Shown here: in pieces, positions 7,999-19,153 of the stretch
How positions within the stretch are numbered: position 1 is the stretch's first letter
Layout: each line of letters opens with the position of its first letter
Origin: Chersky-840 sp963764205
GTDB taxonomy: Bacteria > Actinomycetota > Acidimicrobiia > Acidimicrobiales > UBA8190
Direction of reading: 5' to 3'
DNA: 64,000 nt
NCBI GenBank assembly: GCA_963764205.1
Contig: CAVXRN010000003.1
Location: 216,136 to 280,135 of the forward strand
Notes under the pieces: model-generated
The model's input: only the letters and a program-made list of their open reading frames with translations
Database searches by the model: none
What the model was told of the DNA's origin: nothing
Position numbers and translations under genes: made by a program

Positions 7999-9636
7999 CT
8001 ACTGGAGCAGGAGCGTCGCCTGGTGGGCGAAGTTCACCAACGGGGCCGGCCACACACCGAAGACCACCGTGACCCCCAGGCACACCGCGATGGCGACGAT
8101 CGTCGTCACGCTCACGGCGCCGCCGGCGCCTCCTCGGAGGTCTCGACCAGCGTCAGGGTGCCCACGGGCGACTCGGCCGGGTCCTGCGCCTCGGCATCGG
8201 CATCCGCGTCGGGGCCCGGCGCCGAGCCGGCCGCGGCGACCGGGGCGCCGCCCGGGGCGCCGCCGGCAGCGGTCTCGGGCACCCTCGACGGGGTGTACAT
8301 GAGCAGGATGACCCGCAGGTAGAAGAAGGCCGCGATGGCGGCGGAGACCATGGCGATGACCGCCAGAGCCGTGGACCGTCCCCCCACCGAGGCCTCGATC
8401 ACCTCGAGCTTGGCCAGGAACCCGGTGGTGAACGGGATGCCCGCCTGGGCCATCAGGAGCACCGCCAGCGAGCCCGCCAGCCACGGTCGCCGGGACCCGA
8501 GCCCGCGGTAATTGTCGAGGTCGTGGCGGGTGTCACCCGGGCCGCCGATCACGGTGACGACGGCGAAGGTGCCGATGACCATGAACGTGTACGTGAAGAG
8601 GTAGTAGAGCGACGCCGAGACCCCCCGGGCGGTGGCCACCTGGAGCCCGAGGAGCACGAAGCCGGCGTGGTTGATCGAGGAGTAGGCCAGCATGCGCTTG
8701 ATGTCGCGCTGGGCCAGGGCCACCACCGCCCCCAGCAACAACGTGAGCGCCGCGATCACCCACACCGCCGGCTGCCAGTCGGTGCGCAGGTTCCCGAACG
8801 ACGACACGAACACCCGCAGCAGGGCTGCGAACCCACCCGCCTTGGCCACCGCCGCCATGAACCCCGTCGCCGGGCTGGGAGACCCCTGGTACACGTCGGG
8901 CGTCCACAGATGGAAGGGAACGGCCGCCACCTTGAAGCCGAACCCGACCAGGAGCAGCGCCATCCCGGCCAACAACAACCCGTTGTGCAGCAACACGTTG
9001 CGGGCCAGGTAGTCGGCGATCTGGGGGAGGTTGGTCGACCCGGTGGCGCCGTAGACGAGGGCGATCCCGTACAGGAACACGGCCGAGGAGAACGCACCGA
9101 GGATGAAGTACTTGAGCGCCGCCTCACCCGACTCGGCCCGGCGGGCGTTCATCGCGGCGAGGACGTACAAGGCGATGGAGAGGACCTCGAGCCCCAGGAA
9201 GACCACGATGAGGTCGTTGGCCGACGCCATGATCATCGCCCCCGCGGCGGACAGGAGCATGAGCGCCTGGAACTCGGGGCCCGTCGCCTCCTCGCGCCGC
9301 ATCCACCCGTCGGCCACCAGGGCCGACAACGAGCGCGGCGCACGACACGAGCACCGCCACCAGGGCGCTGAAGCCGTCCTCCACCACGGCCGAGTCGATC
9401 GTGACACGCGCCCCGTGGTCGGCGACGTCGAACCACTGCACGAGCGACAACGACAGAGCGGCCAGGCTCGTCATGACGGCCATGACCGTGGCGGTCGTGG
9501 CGTCCATGCGCCGGCGCAACAGCGACGACACCACGAGCAGCGCCACGGCCCCGCCCAGCATCACCAGGACGGGCAGGATCGCCAGGTAGTGGATCTTGGG
9601 AGCGGTGAGGGCGACGAGCGCCATCGGATGGATCAC
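7999..9636 (-). CDS. nuoN: NADH-quinone oxidoreductase subunit N (two frameshifts)
   Basis: An antiporter-like proton-pumping membrane subunit of complex I. GTG at 9636 has GGAGG upstream and overlaps the nuoM stop by four bases. The start is MIHPMALVALTAPKIHYLAI. A shift near 9335 leads into ALMLLSAAGAMIMASANDL, then GFGFKVAAVPFHLWTPDVY and VALAQRDIKRMLAYSSINHA, which carry the conserved lysines of the family. A second shift near 8120 is needed to reach the end GVWPAPLVNFAHQATLLLQ at 7999; without it the reading stops at 8112. The intact length would be about 545 residues, with roughly 14 membrane helices. Confidence 0.9.
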
Positions 9637-11219
9637 CGCACCCTCCTCGACGTCGCCGTGCCGGAAGGACCGGCGGGGGTGGCGCCCCCCGTCGCGATGG
9701 TCGGTTGGCGGGTGCCCGTGCTCGTGTCGACGTGCTGGACCAGGCTCGTCACCGAGGGCGTGATCCGGTCGAGCACGGGCTTGGGGTAGATGCCCAGGAA
9801 CAGGATCACGGCGATCAGCGGCGCCACCACCGCCACCTCGCGCCACGACAGGTCCTTCACCGCGGCGTCGGCCTCGTCGGGCTCGTGGTGGAAGGCCTGC
9901 TGGTAGGCCCACAGCAGATACAGCGCGGCCAATACGACCCCACCGGTGGCGACCACGGCCCACCAGCGGTGGGTGAGGAACGTGCCGGCCAGGATGAGGA
10001 ACTCGCCCACGAAGCCGTTGAGCCCGGGCAACCCGATCGTCGCCAGCATGGCCACGGTGAAGACCCCGGCCATCACCGGCGCGACCCGCTGCAACCCACG
10101 GAGCTCGTTCACCTGCCACGTCCGGCGCCGCTCGTAGATCCACCCGATGACGATGAACAGCACGGCGATGATGAGCCCGTGGTTCACCATCTGCAGCACC
10201 CCTCCGGTGACCCCCTGCGTGGTCAGCGCGAAGGTCCCGAGGACGATGAACCCGAGATGGCTGAGCGACGAGTAGGCCACGAGGCGCTTCATGTCTCGCG
10301 TGACGCACGCCACGATGGCCCCGTACAGGATCCCGATGACGCCCAGCGTCAGCAGGAGCGGGGCGAGGTCGACCACGGCCCGCGGGAACAGGTTGAGGTC
10401 GAACCGGATGATGCCGTAGGTCCCCATCTTGGCCATGACCGCGGCCAGGATGACCGCCCCCCCGGTGGGCGACTCGGCGTAGGCGTCGGGCGACCAGGTG
10501 TGGAAGGGGAAGATCGGCGCCTTCACGGCGAACGCCGCGGTGAAGGCCAGGAACAGGAGCACCTGCGACGCCAGGTCGAGGTGGGTGGTCGTGAGCGCCA
10601 CCAGGTCGAACGTGAGGTGGCCGGTCTGACGCTGGTGGATGAAGGCGACCGCCACGATCCCCACCAACAAGAAGGCCGAACCGAGGAACGTGTAGACGAA
10701 GAACTTCGTGGCGGCATAGGCGCGCCGGGAGAAGCCCCAGCCGGTGATCACGAAGTAGACGGGCACGAGCGTCAACTCGAAGAACAAGAAGAACATGATG
10801 AGGTCGAGCGAGACGAAGCTCCCCAGGCACCCCGCCTCGAGCAGCAGCATCCAGGCCACGAAGGACCGGGGCCGAGCCGGCGCCTTGCCCGCCACGAGCG
10901 CCAACGGGAACAGCAACGCCGCCATGAGCACCAGGAACACCGAGATGCCGTCGACGCCCACGTGCCACGAGATGCCCAGCGACTGGGCCCAGACGTGCTG
11001 GCTCACCAACCGGTACCCGCCGTTGCCGGCGTGGTACCGCACCACGATCGTGATCGCCAGCGCCAGCGTGGCGAGCGACGCGGCCATGCCGAGGGCGTAC
11101 ACGGCGGTGCGCTGCGCCCGCTCGCCCACCGACGCGGGGACCAGCGCCACCGCCAGCGCTGCGCCCGCAGGCAGCAGCACCAACACGGTGAGGAAGGGGA
11201 AGGCGGTGTCGTGGGTCAC
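9633..11219 (-). CDS. nuoM: NADH-quinone oxidoreductase subunit M
   Basis: A 528-residue proton-channel subunit of complex I in the cytoplasmic membrane. GTG at 11219 overlaps the nuoL stop by four bases and has CGAGGA upstream. Conserved segments: LIMFFLFFELTLVPVYFVI with the essential glutamate, KAPIFPFHTWSPDAYAE with the conserved lysine, and CVTRDMKRLVAYSSLSHLG. The reading frame is intact. The Ser/Thr/Pro-rich C-terminal tail (about 35 residues) is longer than in many homologues. Confidence 0.97.
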   Translation of the reverse strand: MTHDTAFPFLTVLVLLPAGAALAVALVPASVGERAQRTAVYALGMAASLATLALAITIVVRYHAGNGGYRLVSQHVWAQSLGISWHVGVDGISVFLVLMAALLFPLALVAGKAPARPRSFVAWMLLLEAGCLGSFVSLDLIMFFLFFELTLVPVYFVITGWGFSRRAYAATKFFVYTFLGSAFLLVGIVAVAFIHQRQTGHLTFDLVALTTTHLDLASQVLLFLAFTAAFAVKAPIFPFHTWSPDAYAESPTGGAVILAAVMAKMGTYGIIRFDLNLFPRAVVDLAPLLLTLGVIGILYGAIVACVTRDMKRLVAYSSLSHLGFIVLGTFALTTQGVTGGVLQMVNHGLIIAVLFIVIGWIYERRRTWQVNELRGLQRVAPVMAGVFTVAMLATIGLPGLNGFVGEFLILAGTFLTHRWWAVVATGGVVLAALYLLWAYQQAFHHEPDEADAAVKDLSWREVAVVAPLIAVILFLGIYPKPVLDRITPSVTSLVQHVDTSTGTRQPTIATGGATPAGPSGTATSRRVR

Positions 11220-13120
11220 GACACGGTCCTCGAGATCATCCACGCCAAGAGCACCACCGTGCCCAGGACGATGCCCAGCGCGTACTGCCGCACGTATCCG
11301 GTCTGGACCCGGCGCAGGCCTCCCCCCGCGGCGCGCGTGAGCCGACCCACGCCGTTGACGGCCCCGTCGATCACCTTGGTCTCGATGACCGTGGCGCAGA
11401 ACGTGGCGAACGCCCGCCCCGGTCGGGCGATCACAGCGTCGTAGATGTCATCGAGGTAGTAGGCCCGCTGCAACACCATCGGCTCGAGCACGGGCCTCTC
11501 GATACGGTTCCTCCACAACGAGAAGGCCACACCGAGGCCGAGGAACGCCACCACGGCGTCGACGATGCCGAGTGTCCACAACGTCCGCGCCGACTGGTTC
11601 GCCTCGTACTGGGCCGAGCCGAACACCGGCGCCAGCCAGTTGAGGGGGTCCCAGCTGTTGTGCCACGGCAGGTCCAGCACCCCGCCGAAGGCGGCCAGCA
11701 CCGCCAGCACCACCAACGGGAGTGCCATCACCCAGGGCCCCTCGTGCGGCGCGGCACCCCCCCCGTGGTCCGAGGCCGGAGCACCGGGCCCCTGGCGCCA
11801 GCGGTCGTCGCCGTAGAACGCCAACGCCACCAGCCTCGTCATGTAGTACGCGGTGAACGCGGCGGTGACGAGGCCGATGCCCCACAGCACCGGGTAGCGG
11901 GAGAACGCGTTGGAGAGGACATCGCCCTTGGCGAAGAAGCCCGACAGCGGCGGGATCCCGGCGATCGCCAGGGTGCCGATGCCGAACGTGAAGAACGTCA
12001 ACTTCATGTACCGGCGCAGGTTGCCCATCCGCTTGAGGTCCTGCTCGTCGTGCAGGCCGTGGATCACCGACCCCGCGCCCAGGAACAACAGCGCCTTGAA
12101 GAACGCATGGACCACCATGAGGAAGATCGCCGCCTCGTACGCGCCGGTCCCCACGGCCAGGAACATGTACCCGAGCTGCGAGACCGTGGAGTACGCCAGG
12201 ACCTTCTTGATGTCCTGCTGGGCGCAGCCGATGGTGGCCGCCACGAAGGCCGTCACGGCACCGACCGTCGCCACCACCAGCTGGGCGTCGTGCGACTGGG
12301 CCAGGATCGGCGCGATCCGGCACATGAGATAGACCCCGGCCGTGACCATCGTCGCGGCGTGGATGAGGGCCGACACCGGGGTCGGGCCCTCCATGGCGTC
12401 GGCCAGCCAGGGGAACAGCGGGAGCTGCGCCGACTTCCCGGCCGCGGCCACGAACAGCAAGAGACAGATCGCCGTCCCCGTCCCACCGCCGATCAGCGAC
12501 AGGTGGGAGAAGATCTGCGTGTAGTCCAGGGTGTGGGTCTTCGAGAACACGAGGAAGATGGCGAGGAGAAAGCCCACGTCGGCGAGCCGGTTGTAGATGA
12601 ACGCCTTCTTGCCCGCGCTCGCCGCGCTGTCGCGCCCGAACCAGAACGACACCAGCCAGTACGAGCACACCCCGACGCCCTCCCAACCCACGAACGTGAA
12701 CAGCAGGTTGTCGGCCAGGACGAGGATCAACATCGACGCCACGAAGAGGTTCAGGTAGAGGAAGAACTTGGGGTAGTCGCGATCGCCCTTCATGTAGCCG
12801 ATGGAGTACAGGTGGATGAGCGAGCTCACCCCGGTCACGAACAGCGCCATCGTCATCGACAGCGGGTCGATCAACAGCGCCGCCTTGACCTGGAGCACAC
12901 CCACGGGGATCCACGTGAACAACGTCTGGATGAACGACCGGTCCGGCGCGGCCCGGGCCAGGAGCCCGGCGTAGACCACGCACGCCACCACGAACGAGCC
13001 CAGGACCGTGGCCGTGCCCAGCCACCCCGCCCAGGGGTCGCCCAGCCGCCGTCCGAAGGCGGCGAGCACGACGAAGCCGGCCAGCGGCAACAGCGGCATC
13101 AGATAGGCGGCGTGGAGCAT
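11216..13120 (-). CDS. nuoL: NADH-quinone oxidoreductase subunit L
   Basis: A 634-residue, intact complex I membrane subunit. It includes LLFTFVGWEGVGVCSYWLV, KSAQLPLFPWLADAMEGPTP and CAQQDIKKVLAYSTVSQLGY, the standard NuoL signatures, plus the C-terminal long lateral helix region. ATG at 13120 lacks a clear ribosome site. There is a 74-base gap to nuoK that carries short GGGGGTCA tandem repeats, the largest gap inside the operon. Confidence 0.97.
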   Translation of the reverse strand: MLHAAYLMPLLPLAGFVVLAAFGRRLGDPWAGWLGTATVLGSFVVACVVYAGLLARAAPDRSFIQTLFTWIPVGVLQVKAALLIDPLSMTMALFVTGVSSLIHLYSIGYMKGDRDYPKFFLYLNLFVASMLILVLADNLLFTFVGWEGVGVCSYWLVSFWFGRDSAASAGKKAFIYNRLADVGFLLAIFLVFSKTHTLDYTQIFSHLSLIGGGTGTAICLLLFVAAAGKSAQLPLFPWLADAMEGPTPVSALIHAATMVTAGVYLMCRIAPILAQSHDAQLVVATVGAVTAFVAATIGCAQQDIKKVLAYSTVSQLGYMFLAVGTGAYEAAIFLMVVHAFFKALLFLGAGSVIHGLHDEQDLKRMGNLRRYMKLTFFTFGIGTLAIAGIPPLSGFFAKGDVLSNAFSRYPVLWGIGLVTAAFTAYYMTRLVALAFYGDDRWRQGPGAPASDHGGGAAPHEGPWVMALPLVVLAVLAAFGGVLDLPWHNSWDPLNWLAPVFGSAQYEANQSARTLWTLGIVDAVVAFLGLGVAFSLWRNRIERPVLEPMVLQRAYYLDDIYDAVIARPGRAFATFCATVIETKVIDGAVNGVGRLTRAAGGGLRRVQTGYVRQYALGIVLGTVVLLAWMISRTVS

Positions 13121-13194
13121 GTGGTTTTGGCGTCCGGTCTTTCGGCGTCAGGGGGTCAGGGGGTCAGGGGTCAGGGAATCGGTAGGCGGGTGGT

Positions 13195-13500
13195 CTAGCC
13201 CCGCATGATGTGGAAGTCGTCGGCGGTCGAGGTCCGGCGGCGGCGGAACAGCGCCACCACGATGCCGAGGCCCACCACCACCTCGGAGGCGGCGACCACC
13301 AGCGTGAAGAACACGAGCGCCTGGCCACCGATGTCGTTGAGCATGCGGGAGAACGTCACGAACGTGAGGTTGACCGCGTTGAGCATGAGCTCGATGCACA
13401 TGAACATCACGAGCACGTTGCGCCGGACGAGCAGTCCAAAGGCACCGATCGAGAACACCACGGCCGCGAGCCCCAGATACCACGCACCGCTGAGGCTCAC
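13195..13500 (-). CDS. nuoK: NADH-quinone oxidoreductase subunit K
   Basis: A 101-residue membrane subunit with three helices. The conserved glutamate-containing helix VLVMFMCIELMLNAVNLTFV and the second one ALVFFTLVVAASEVVVGLGI are both present; these glutamates take part in proton transfer in the NuoK family. GTG at 13500 overlaps the nuoJ stop by four bases. Confidence 0.96.
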   Translation of the reverse strand: MSLSGAWYLGLAAVVFSIGAFGLLVRRNVLVMFMCIELMLNAVNLTFVTFSRMLNDIGGQALVFFTLVVAASEVVVGLGIVVALFRRRRTSTADDFHIMRG

Positions 13501-14234
13501 GTCGACACCTCCTCGGACTCGGCGCTGTCGTCGGCGAGCGCTCCGGCACCGTCCTCACCGGCCGCCTCGGCGTCGGCCGCTCCGGCACCGTCCTCACCGG
13601 CCGCCTCGGCGCTGTCGTCGGCGGGCGTTCCCGACTCCGTCGCCGGCGGGGACGCGTCGAGCTCGGCCTCGGGTGGGCCGAGTGCGCTTCCCGGGCGCCG
13701 CGCCAACACCACCGCGCCGACCACGGCGATCACGAGCAACGCCGAGGTGACCTCGAACGCGAACAGGTAGGTCGTGAACACCGACCTGCCCAGGGTGGCG
13801 ACGTTGCCCCCGGGCTGGTTGCGCGCCGGCCCGGCGACGGACCGGGCCCCGACCGACCAGTGCGCCCCGAACCCCATGAGGAGCAGCCCGGCCAATCCCA
13901 GGATCGTCAGGACCACCGCGAGCGGGCGTTGGGCCCGCAACGGCTCTTTCTCGAGGCTCTCCTCGCGATCGACGCCCAGGAACATGATGACGAAGAGGAA
14001 CAACACCACGATGGCGCCGGCGTACACGATCACCTGGACCGCGGCGAGGAAATTGGCCTGCTGCTCGACGAAGAGCACCGCCACCCCGAACAACGTCATG
14101 ACCAGCATGAGGGCGCTGTGCACGGGGTTGCGCGACACCACCACGCCGATGGCGCCGGTCAACACGATGGCCGCGGCGATGGCGAACGTGAGCGCGTCGA
14201 CGGTGGTGGTGGCGGCGAGAACCGGGCTCGGCAT
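13497..14234 (-). CDS. nuoJ: NADH-quinone oxidoreductase subunit J
   Basis: A 245-residue membrane subunit with five helices in the first 190 residues (for example NFLAAVQVIVYAGAIVVLF and FAFEVTSALLVIAVVGAVVL). The last 60 residues are an acidic, Ala/Gly-rich tail with two near copies of EAAGEDGAGA, longer than the E. coli protein. ATG at 14234 overlaps the last base of the nuoI stop; GTG at 14237 is an alternative. Confidence 0.95.
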   Translation of the reverse strand: MPSPVLAATTTVDALTFAIAAAIVLTGAIGVVVSRNPVHSALMLVMTLFGVAVLFVEQQANFLAAVQVIVYAGAIVVLFLFVIMFLGVDREESLEKEPLRAQRPLAVVLTILGLAGLLLMGFGAHWSVGARSVAGPARNQPGGNVATLGRSVFTTYLFAFEVTSALLVIAVVGAVVLARRPGSALGPPEAELDASPPATESGTPADDSAEAAGEDGAGAADAEAAGEDGAGALADDSAESEEVST

Positions 14235-15100
14235 CACGACTCGCTCGTCGTCGTGGGGTTCTCGACCCACGTGGTGGGGGCCGGCGCCTCGGCCGGCGCC
14301 CGTCGTGCCGCCCTGCGCTCCATGCGGGCCTTCACCGGGGGTGGCATCCGCTCCTCCATGCGCGCCCGCATGCGGTTGGTGACGCCCCGCATCCCCTGCT
14401 GGTCGGGGAGCCGGTCGATGTCGTCGAGATGGGAGGAGAACGTCTCGCGCAGCTGCCGACTGCCCGTCAGGGCGTCGTCGCGATTGTCGCTCTGGCCGCC
14501 TTCGGGGGCGCGCACCCCGTAGCCCAGCTCCCCCGACCACTGCACGCGCCCTTCGTACGCCGCCACACCCGACGGCGACGTGGCCCGCATCCAGCCCGAC
14601 GTGTGCAGGTCGTCGCCCTCGCGCCAGTCCTCCCACGGCAGCCGCTGCGGTCGTCCCTCGTCGTCGACCAGCAATTCCTTCTTGGTGTAGATGGCATCGG
14701 CTCGGTTGGTGAAGGAGAACTCGAACAACTTCGACTCGGTGATGGCCTCGGTCGGGCACGCCTCGACACACAGGTCGCAGTGGATGCACCGCAGATAGTT
14801 GATCTCGTACACGAACCCGTAGCGCTCGCCCGGAGAGACCGGGTCGCCCTGCGGGTTGTCGGCACCGCGCACGTAGATGCAGTCCGCCGGGCACACCCCC
14901 GCGCACAGCTCACAGCCGATGCACTTCTCCATGCCGTCCTCGTAGCGGTTGAGCACGTGACGACCGTGGTTGCGGACACCTTTGGGCTTCTTCTCGCGCG
15001 GGTACTGCCGGGTGACGCGCTGACGTGTCATCTGCCCCAGGGTCACCTTGAACCCCCCGAGGAAGCTCAGGTCGTCGCGCAGGCTGTCGAAGAGTCCCAT
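14234..15100 (-). CDS. nuoI: NADH-quinone oxidoreductase subunit I
   Basis: A 288-residue peripheral-arm subunit. Two [4Fe-4S] motifs are complete: CIGCELCAGVCPADC and CIHCDLCVEACPTEA (clusters N6a and N6b, carrying electrons towards N2). The actinobacterial C-terminal extension after residue about 160 is low in conserved motifs and rich in Arg and Met. ATG at 15100 overlaps the nuoH stop by one base. Confidence 0.96.
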   Translation of the reverse strand: MGLFDSLRDDLSFLGGFKVTLGQMTRQRVTRQYPREKKPKGVRNHGRHVLNRYEDGMEKCIGCELCAGVCPADCIYVRGADNPQGDPVSPGERYGFVYEINYLRCIHCDLCVEACPTEAITESKLFEFSFTNRADAIYTKKELLVDDEGRPQRLPWEDWREGDDLHTSGWMRATSPSGVAAYEGRVQWSGELGYGVRAPEGGQSDNRDDALTGSRQLRETFSSHLDDIDRLPDQQGMRGVTNRMRARMEERMPPPVKARMERRAARRAPAEAPAPTTWVENPTTTSES

Positions 15101-16347
15101 CAGCGCACCACCCCCGGGGCGCGGCGCACCGGCGGCGGGGTCTCTGGCGGTTCGACCGGGTCCAGGTCATCCCCCGGCACGTCGAACACCTCGGGCGAGT
15201 CGCGCCCCGAGCCCACCACGACCGACCGCAACAGCAGCGCTCCCGCCGCGATGAGGACCACGATCACGCCGACCCCCCACCACCGGCCCACCAGGAAGGC
15301 GGCGAGGACCAGGACCCATCCGAGCGACAACGGGATGAGGACCTTCCAACCGAGGTCCATGAGCTGGTCGTAGCGCAGCCGGGGCAGCGCGGCGCGCAAC
15401 CACACGTAGATGAAGAGGAACAGGATGGTCTTGCCCAGGAACCACAAGATGGGGACGACCCAGGAGAGCACGCGGACGTGCGGGGTGGGCCCGTCGGGCC
15501 CGCCCAGGAACAGCGTCACGATGATGGCCGACATCGTGATGGTGTTCATGAACTCGGCCATGAAGAACAAGGCGAAGCGGATGGACGAGTACTCGGTGTT
15601 GAAGCCCCCCACCAGCTCCTGCTCCGCCTCCACCAGGTCGAAGGGCGGCCGCGTGAGCTCGGCGGTGATGGCGATCATGAACAAGAAGAACGGGAGGATG
15701 CCGGTGCGGATGATGTACCAGCTCCCGATGAAGGTGTGGGCCTGGGCGTCGACGATGGCCCGGGTCGACAGGGACCCGGCCAGGAGCACGACCGTCACCA
15801 CCGTCAAGCCCAGCGCCGCCTCGTAGGAGATCATCTGGGCCGAGGCGCGCACCGAGCCGAGCAGCGGGTACTTCGACCCCGACGACCACCCCGCCAGCAT
15901 CACGCCGTAGACCGAGATCGAGGACATCGCCAGCAGGAACAAGATGCCGACGGGCGGGTCGGCCAGCTGCAGCTCGAAGGTATGGCCGGCCACGGTCACG
16001 ACGCCGCCCACCGGCACGATGGCGAACGCCAGGAAGGCGGGCAGGATCGACAGGTACGGCGCCAACTTGAACACGAACCGGTCGGCGCGCTCGGGCAGGA
16101 GGTCCTCTTTGAAGAAGAGCTTGATCCCGTCCGCCAGCGTCTGCAGCAGCCCCCACGGCCCGGCCCGGTTGGGCCCGATGCGCGCCTGCATGTCCGAGAT
16201 CACCTTGCGCTCGAACCAGATCATCAGCATGACCGCCACCAGCAACGCCCCGAAGACGACGACGACCTTGATGACGACGATGAGGAGCTCGGCCCAGTGC
16301 ACACCGTGGGCGTAGAGCGGGTCCCCCAGTCCGAGCAGCGCGCCCAT
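15100..16347 (-). CDS. nuoH: NADH-quinone oxidoreductase subunit H
   Basis: A 415-residue membrane subunit forming part of the quinone chamber. Conserved stretches include WFERKVISDMQARIGPNRAG, GPWGLLQTLADGIKLFFKED and ELTRPPFDLVEAEQELVGGF, the quinone-site loop. ATG at 16347 overlaps the nuoG stop by one base. The tail DSPEVFDVPGDDLDPVEPPE is acidic and proline-rich. The reading frame is intact. Confidence 0.96.
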   Translation of the reverse strand: MGALLGLGDPLYAHGVHWAELLIVVIKVVVVFGALLVAVMLMIWFERKVISDMQARIGPNRAGPWGLLQTLADGIKLFFKEDLLPERADRFVFKLAPYLSILPAFLAFAIVPVGGVVTVAGHTFELQLADPPVGILFLLAMSSISVYGVMLAGWSSGSKYPLLGSVRASAQMISYEAALGLTVVTVVLLAGSLSTRAIVDAQAHTFIGSWYIIRTGILPFFLFMIAITAELTRPPFDLVEAEQELVGGFNTEYSSIRFALFFMAEFMNTITMSAIIVTLFLGGPDGPTPHVRVLSWVVPILWFLGKTILFLFIYVWLRAALPRLRYDQLMDLGWKVLIPLSLGWVLVLAAFLVGRWWGVGVIVVLIAAGALLLRSVVVGSGRDSPEVFDVPGDDLDPVEPPETPPPVRRAPGVVR

Positions 16348-19153
16348 CACAGCGTCTCGATCCGCACGTCGACGACCGGCTCGCGGACGTCGATCAGGGC
16401 CGACGCGCCCGAGGGCTCGTCCCCGTCGTCCCCGTCGAGGTTGAAGTCGATGCACGCCACACCGCGCGGCACCCCCTCGTCGGCGACGGCCTCGAGCTCC
16501 AGCGCGCGCGCGCGACGAGCGGACCCGCACCCGAGCTGCGGCCGCGACGTCGAGGCGTCGCGAGGTCGTACGGATTGACCCGCACCGTGGCCGCCGCGGC
16601 CAGCGGCGCCAGCGACCGGCACGCCCCGACCAGCACACCCTGGTCGTAGAGCCGCCGGGCCGACACCAACCGGAGCGAGGAGCTGTCGGGCGCGGGAAGT
16701 GCCGGCGCGTCCACGGCCACAGGCCAGCGCAACGACCGAGGCCGCGTCGGCCCGCCGCCGTCGGCACCGGTCGAGCCGTTGCCGCCCGACGAGCCGTTGG
16801 CCCGACGAGCCGTGGCGAGCCGGACAGGTCGTCGCCACCGGGAGGCTCGGCCACCCCCGCGCGGGGCGGGGCACCTTGGGCCTCGACCGCGTCGATCCCG
16901 GGCGTGGCCATGGGGTCGAACGGCGCCAGCGAACCCCGCGTCGTGATCCGCACCGGCGACGCGGGCAGCGGGGCGACGACGCCGTCGCGCCCGGCGGGCG
17001 TGTCGAGCACGGTCCTCGTGATCCCGGCATGGGCGGGCGACAGGCGTTCGATCTCGTCCCACAGCTCGGACGACGCTCGAGACCCCGAGGCCGCCACTGA
17101 GGCGATCGGCGAGCTCCGACGCCACCATCCAGTCGGGCCAGCACTGGCCCGGCGACACCAGCTTCTGGGCCAACCGGGTCACCCGCCCTTCGATGTTGGT
17201 GGTCGTCCCCGTCCGCTCGTGCGCGATGGCCACGGGGAGCACCACGTCTGCCAGCGCGGCCGACGGTGAGAGGAAGCCGTCCACCGCCACCACGAAACCG
17301 GCCCGGCCGAGCGCCTCCTCCGCCAGTGCCCGGTCGGGGAAGTCCCCCACGGGGTCGGACCCCACGAGCACGATGGCCTCCATCGACTCGTCGGCCAGCG
17401 CCCTCAACATCGCCGCCGCGTCACGACCGCGCCCGGCGGGCACCGATCCCCACGCCGACTCGAACCAGGCCCGGCCCTCGTCCAGCGTCACCCGTCCGGG
17501 AAGGAGCCCCGGGGCGAGACCCATGTCGAGGGCGCCCATCACGTTGCCCCGGCGAAGCGCCGGCAGGAACCGCGCCCGGGGCCACGCCGCGGCCATGGCC
17601 GCGGCGGCGTCGGCCACGAGGGCGCCGTCCTCGGCCAGCGACGGGCGCCCGATGACCACGACCACGCCCTCCCCGCCCTCCCCGGCATGAGCCAACGCGC
17701 CACGGGCCGCGGCCCAGGCGTCGGCCTCCACCGAGTCGCGGGCCCTGCGCCTCGCCGGCACCGAGGGCGCGGGCCAGGGCGGCCGCCTCACCGGGCCGGT
17801 AGGTGAGCACGGCGGTGGCGAACTCAGCGACGGCGCCGGCGCGCGCCGGCGAGCTCGACCACGGGCACGTCCCGGTCGATCGCCGCGCCGCGCAAGCGGA
17901 GGAACAGCACGGGCAGCTCCTCGCGCAGGTCACCCGACAGCACCACCACGCACGCGGCAGAGCACGCCTCGTCGATCGTGGCCCGGGGCAGCCCCAGCAC
18001 CACCTCGGCCGGCAGCCCGTCGCCGAGCTGGGCGTCGACCGAGTCGGTGCCGATCACCGACTTGGCGAGCTTGGCCCATGCGTAGGCGTCCTCGTTGGAC
18101 AGCCGGGCGCCACCGAGCACCCCGATGGCCTCGGCACCCTTCTGGGCCCGGATGCGCGCCAGACGGTCCGAGACGACGGTCAAGGCCTCGCTCCACGACA
18201 CCGGCACGAGCTCGTCGACGCCGGCCGCGGTGCCGTCACCGCTGCGGCGCACGAGCGGCTCGACCAGCCGGTCTTCGGCGTTGACGGCCTCGAAGCCGAA
18301 CCGGCCCTTGTCACACAGCCAGCTCTGGTTCAACGGGTCGCTGTCCATCCCGAGCAGGCGGGTCACGCGGTTGGACGAGGACTGCACCGCGGCCCGGCAC
18401 CCGAACGAGCACAGCGTGCACGTCGACTCGACCTGGTCGAGGTCCCACGGCCGCGGCCGTGAACCGGTACGGCGACGCCGTGAGCGCGCCCACCGGGCAG
18501 ATCTGCACGGTGTTGCCGCTGAAGTACGACGTGAAGACGTGCTCCTCGAACACGTTGACCTCGATGGCGTCACCGCGGCCGAGGAAGTCGATCTGCGCCT
18601 CGCCCGCGATCTCCGCCGCGAACCGGACGCATCGACCGCACTGGATGCACCGCTCCCGGTCCAACAGCACGAGCTCGGAGATCGGGATGGGCTTGGCCCA
18701 GTGACGCTTCTCCTCGAGGAACCGGCTCTCGCCCGGCCCGTACGCGAGGACCTGGTCCTGGAGAGGGCATTCGCCCCCCTTGTCGCACACCGGGCAGTCG
18801 AGCGGGTGGTTCACGAGCAGGAACTCGAGCACCCCGTCCTGCGCCTTCTTGACCTTCTCGGAGGTGGTGTCCACCACCATGCCGTCGGCCACGGGCACGT
18901 AACACGCCGGCTGCAACGTGGCCCCGCGCGGGCCCGACACCTCGACCAGGCACATCCGGCACATGCCCACGGGCTTCATGCGCGGGTGGTAACAGAAGCG
19001 CGGGATGAAGGTCCCCACCTGCTCGGCCGCGGCGATCAGGAACTGGCCGGCGGGGGCGGTGACCTCGTTGCCGTCCAGGGTGAAGGTGACCGTGGCGTCG
19101 GCGTCGACCCTGGGGGCGATGCCGTGGTGCGACGTGACGACGGGATCAGCCAT
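16347..19153 (-). CDS. nuoG: NADH-quinone oxidoreductase subunit G (several frameshifts)
   Basis: The large iron-sulfur subunit. The N-terminal 230 residues are clean: the [2Fe-2S] set RFCYHPRMKPVGMCRMC, the His/Cys cluster set HPLDCPVCDKGGECPL, and CIQCGRCVRF. The frame breaks near 18460 and resumes as STCTLCSFGCRAAVQ in the molybdopterin-oxidoreductase-like domain. It breaks again near 17830, 17750 and 17095, and in the 16560-16860 region, before the end ACIDFNLDGDDGDE and VREPVVDVRIETL at 16347. ATG at 19153 overlaps nuoF by eight bases. At least five indels are needed. Since the rest of complex I is present, sequence error is more likely than loss, but the 3' half (about 16.5-17.1 kb) is poorly resolved. 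Confidence 0.85.

Noticed and set aside
9705..11444. Long plus-strand open frame opposite nuoM/nuoL
   Set aside because: His/Arg/Gly-rich product typical of the antisense frame of high-GC genes; nuoM is certain on the other strand.
13121..13194. Regulatory repeat between nuoL and nuoK
   Set aside because: Short GGGGGTCA repeats in a 74-base gap; too short and simple to support a function.
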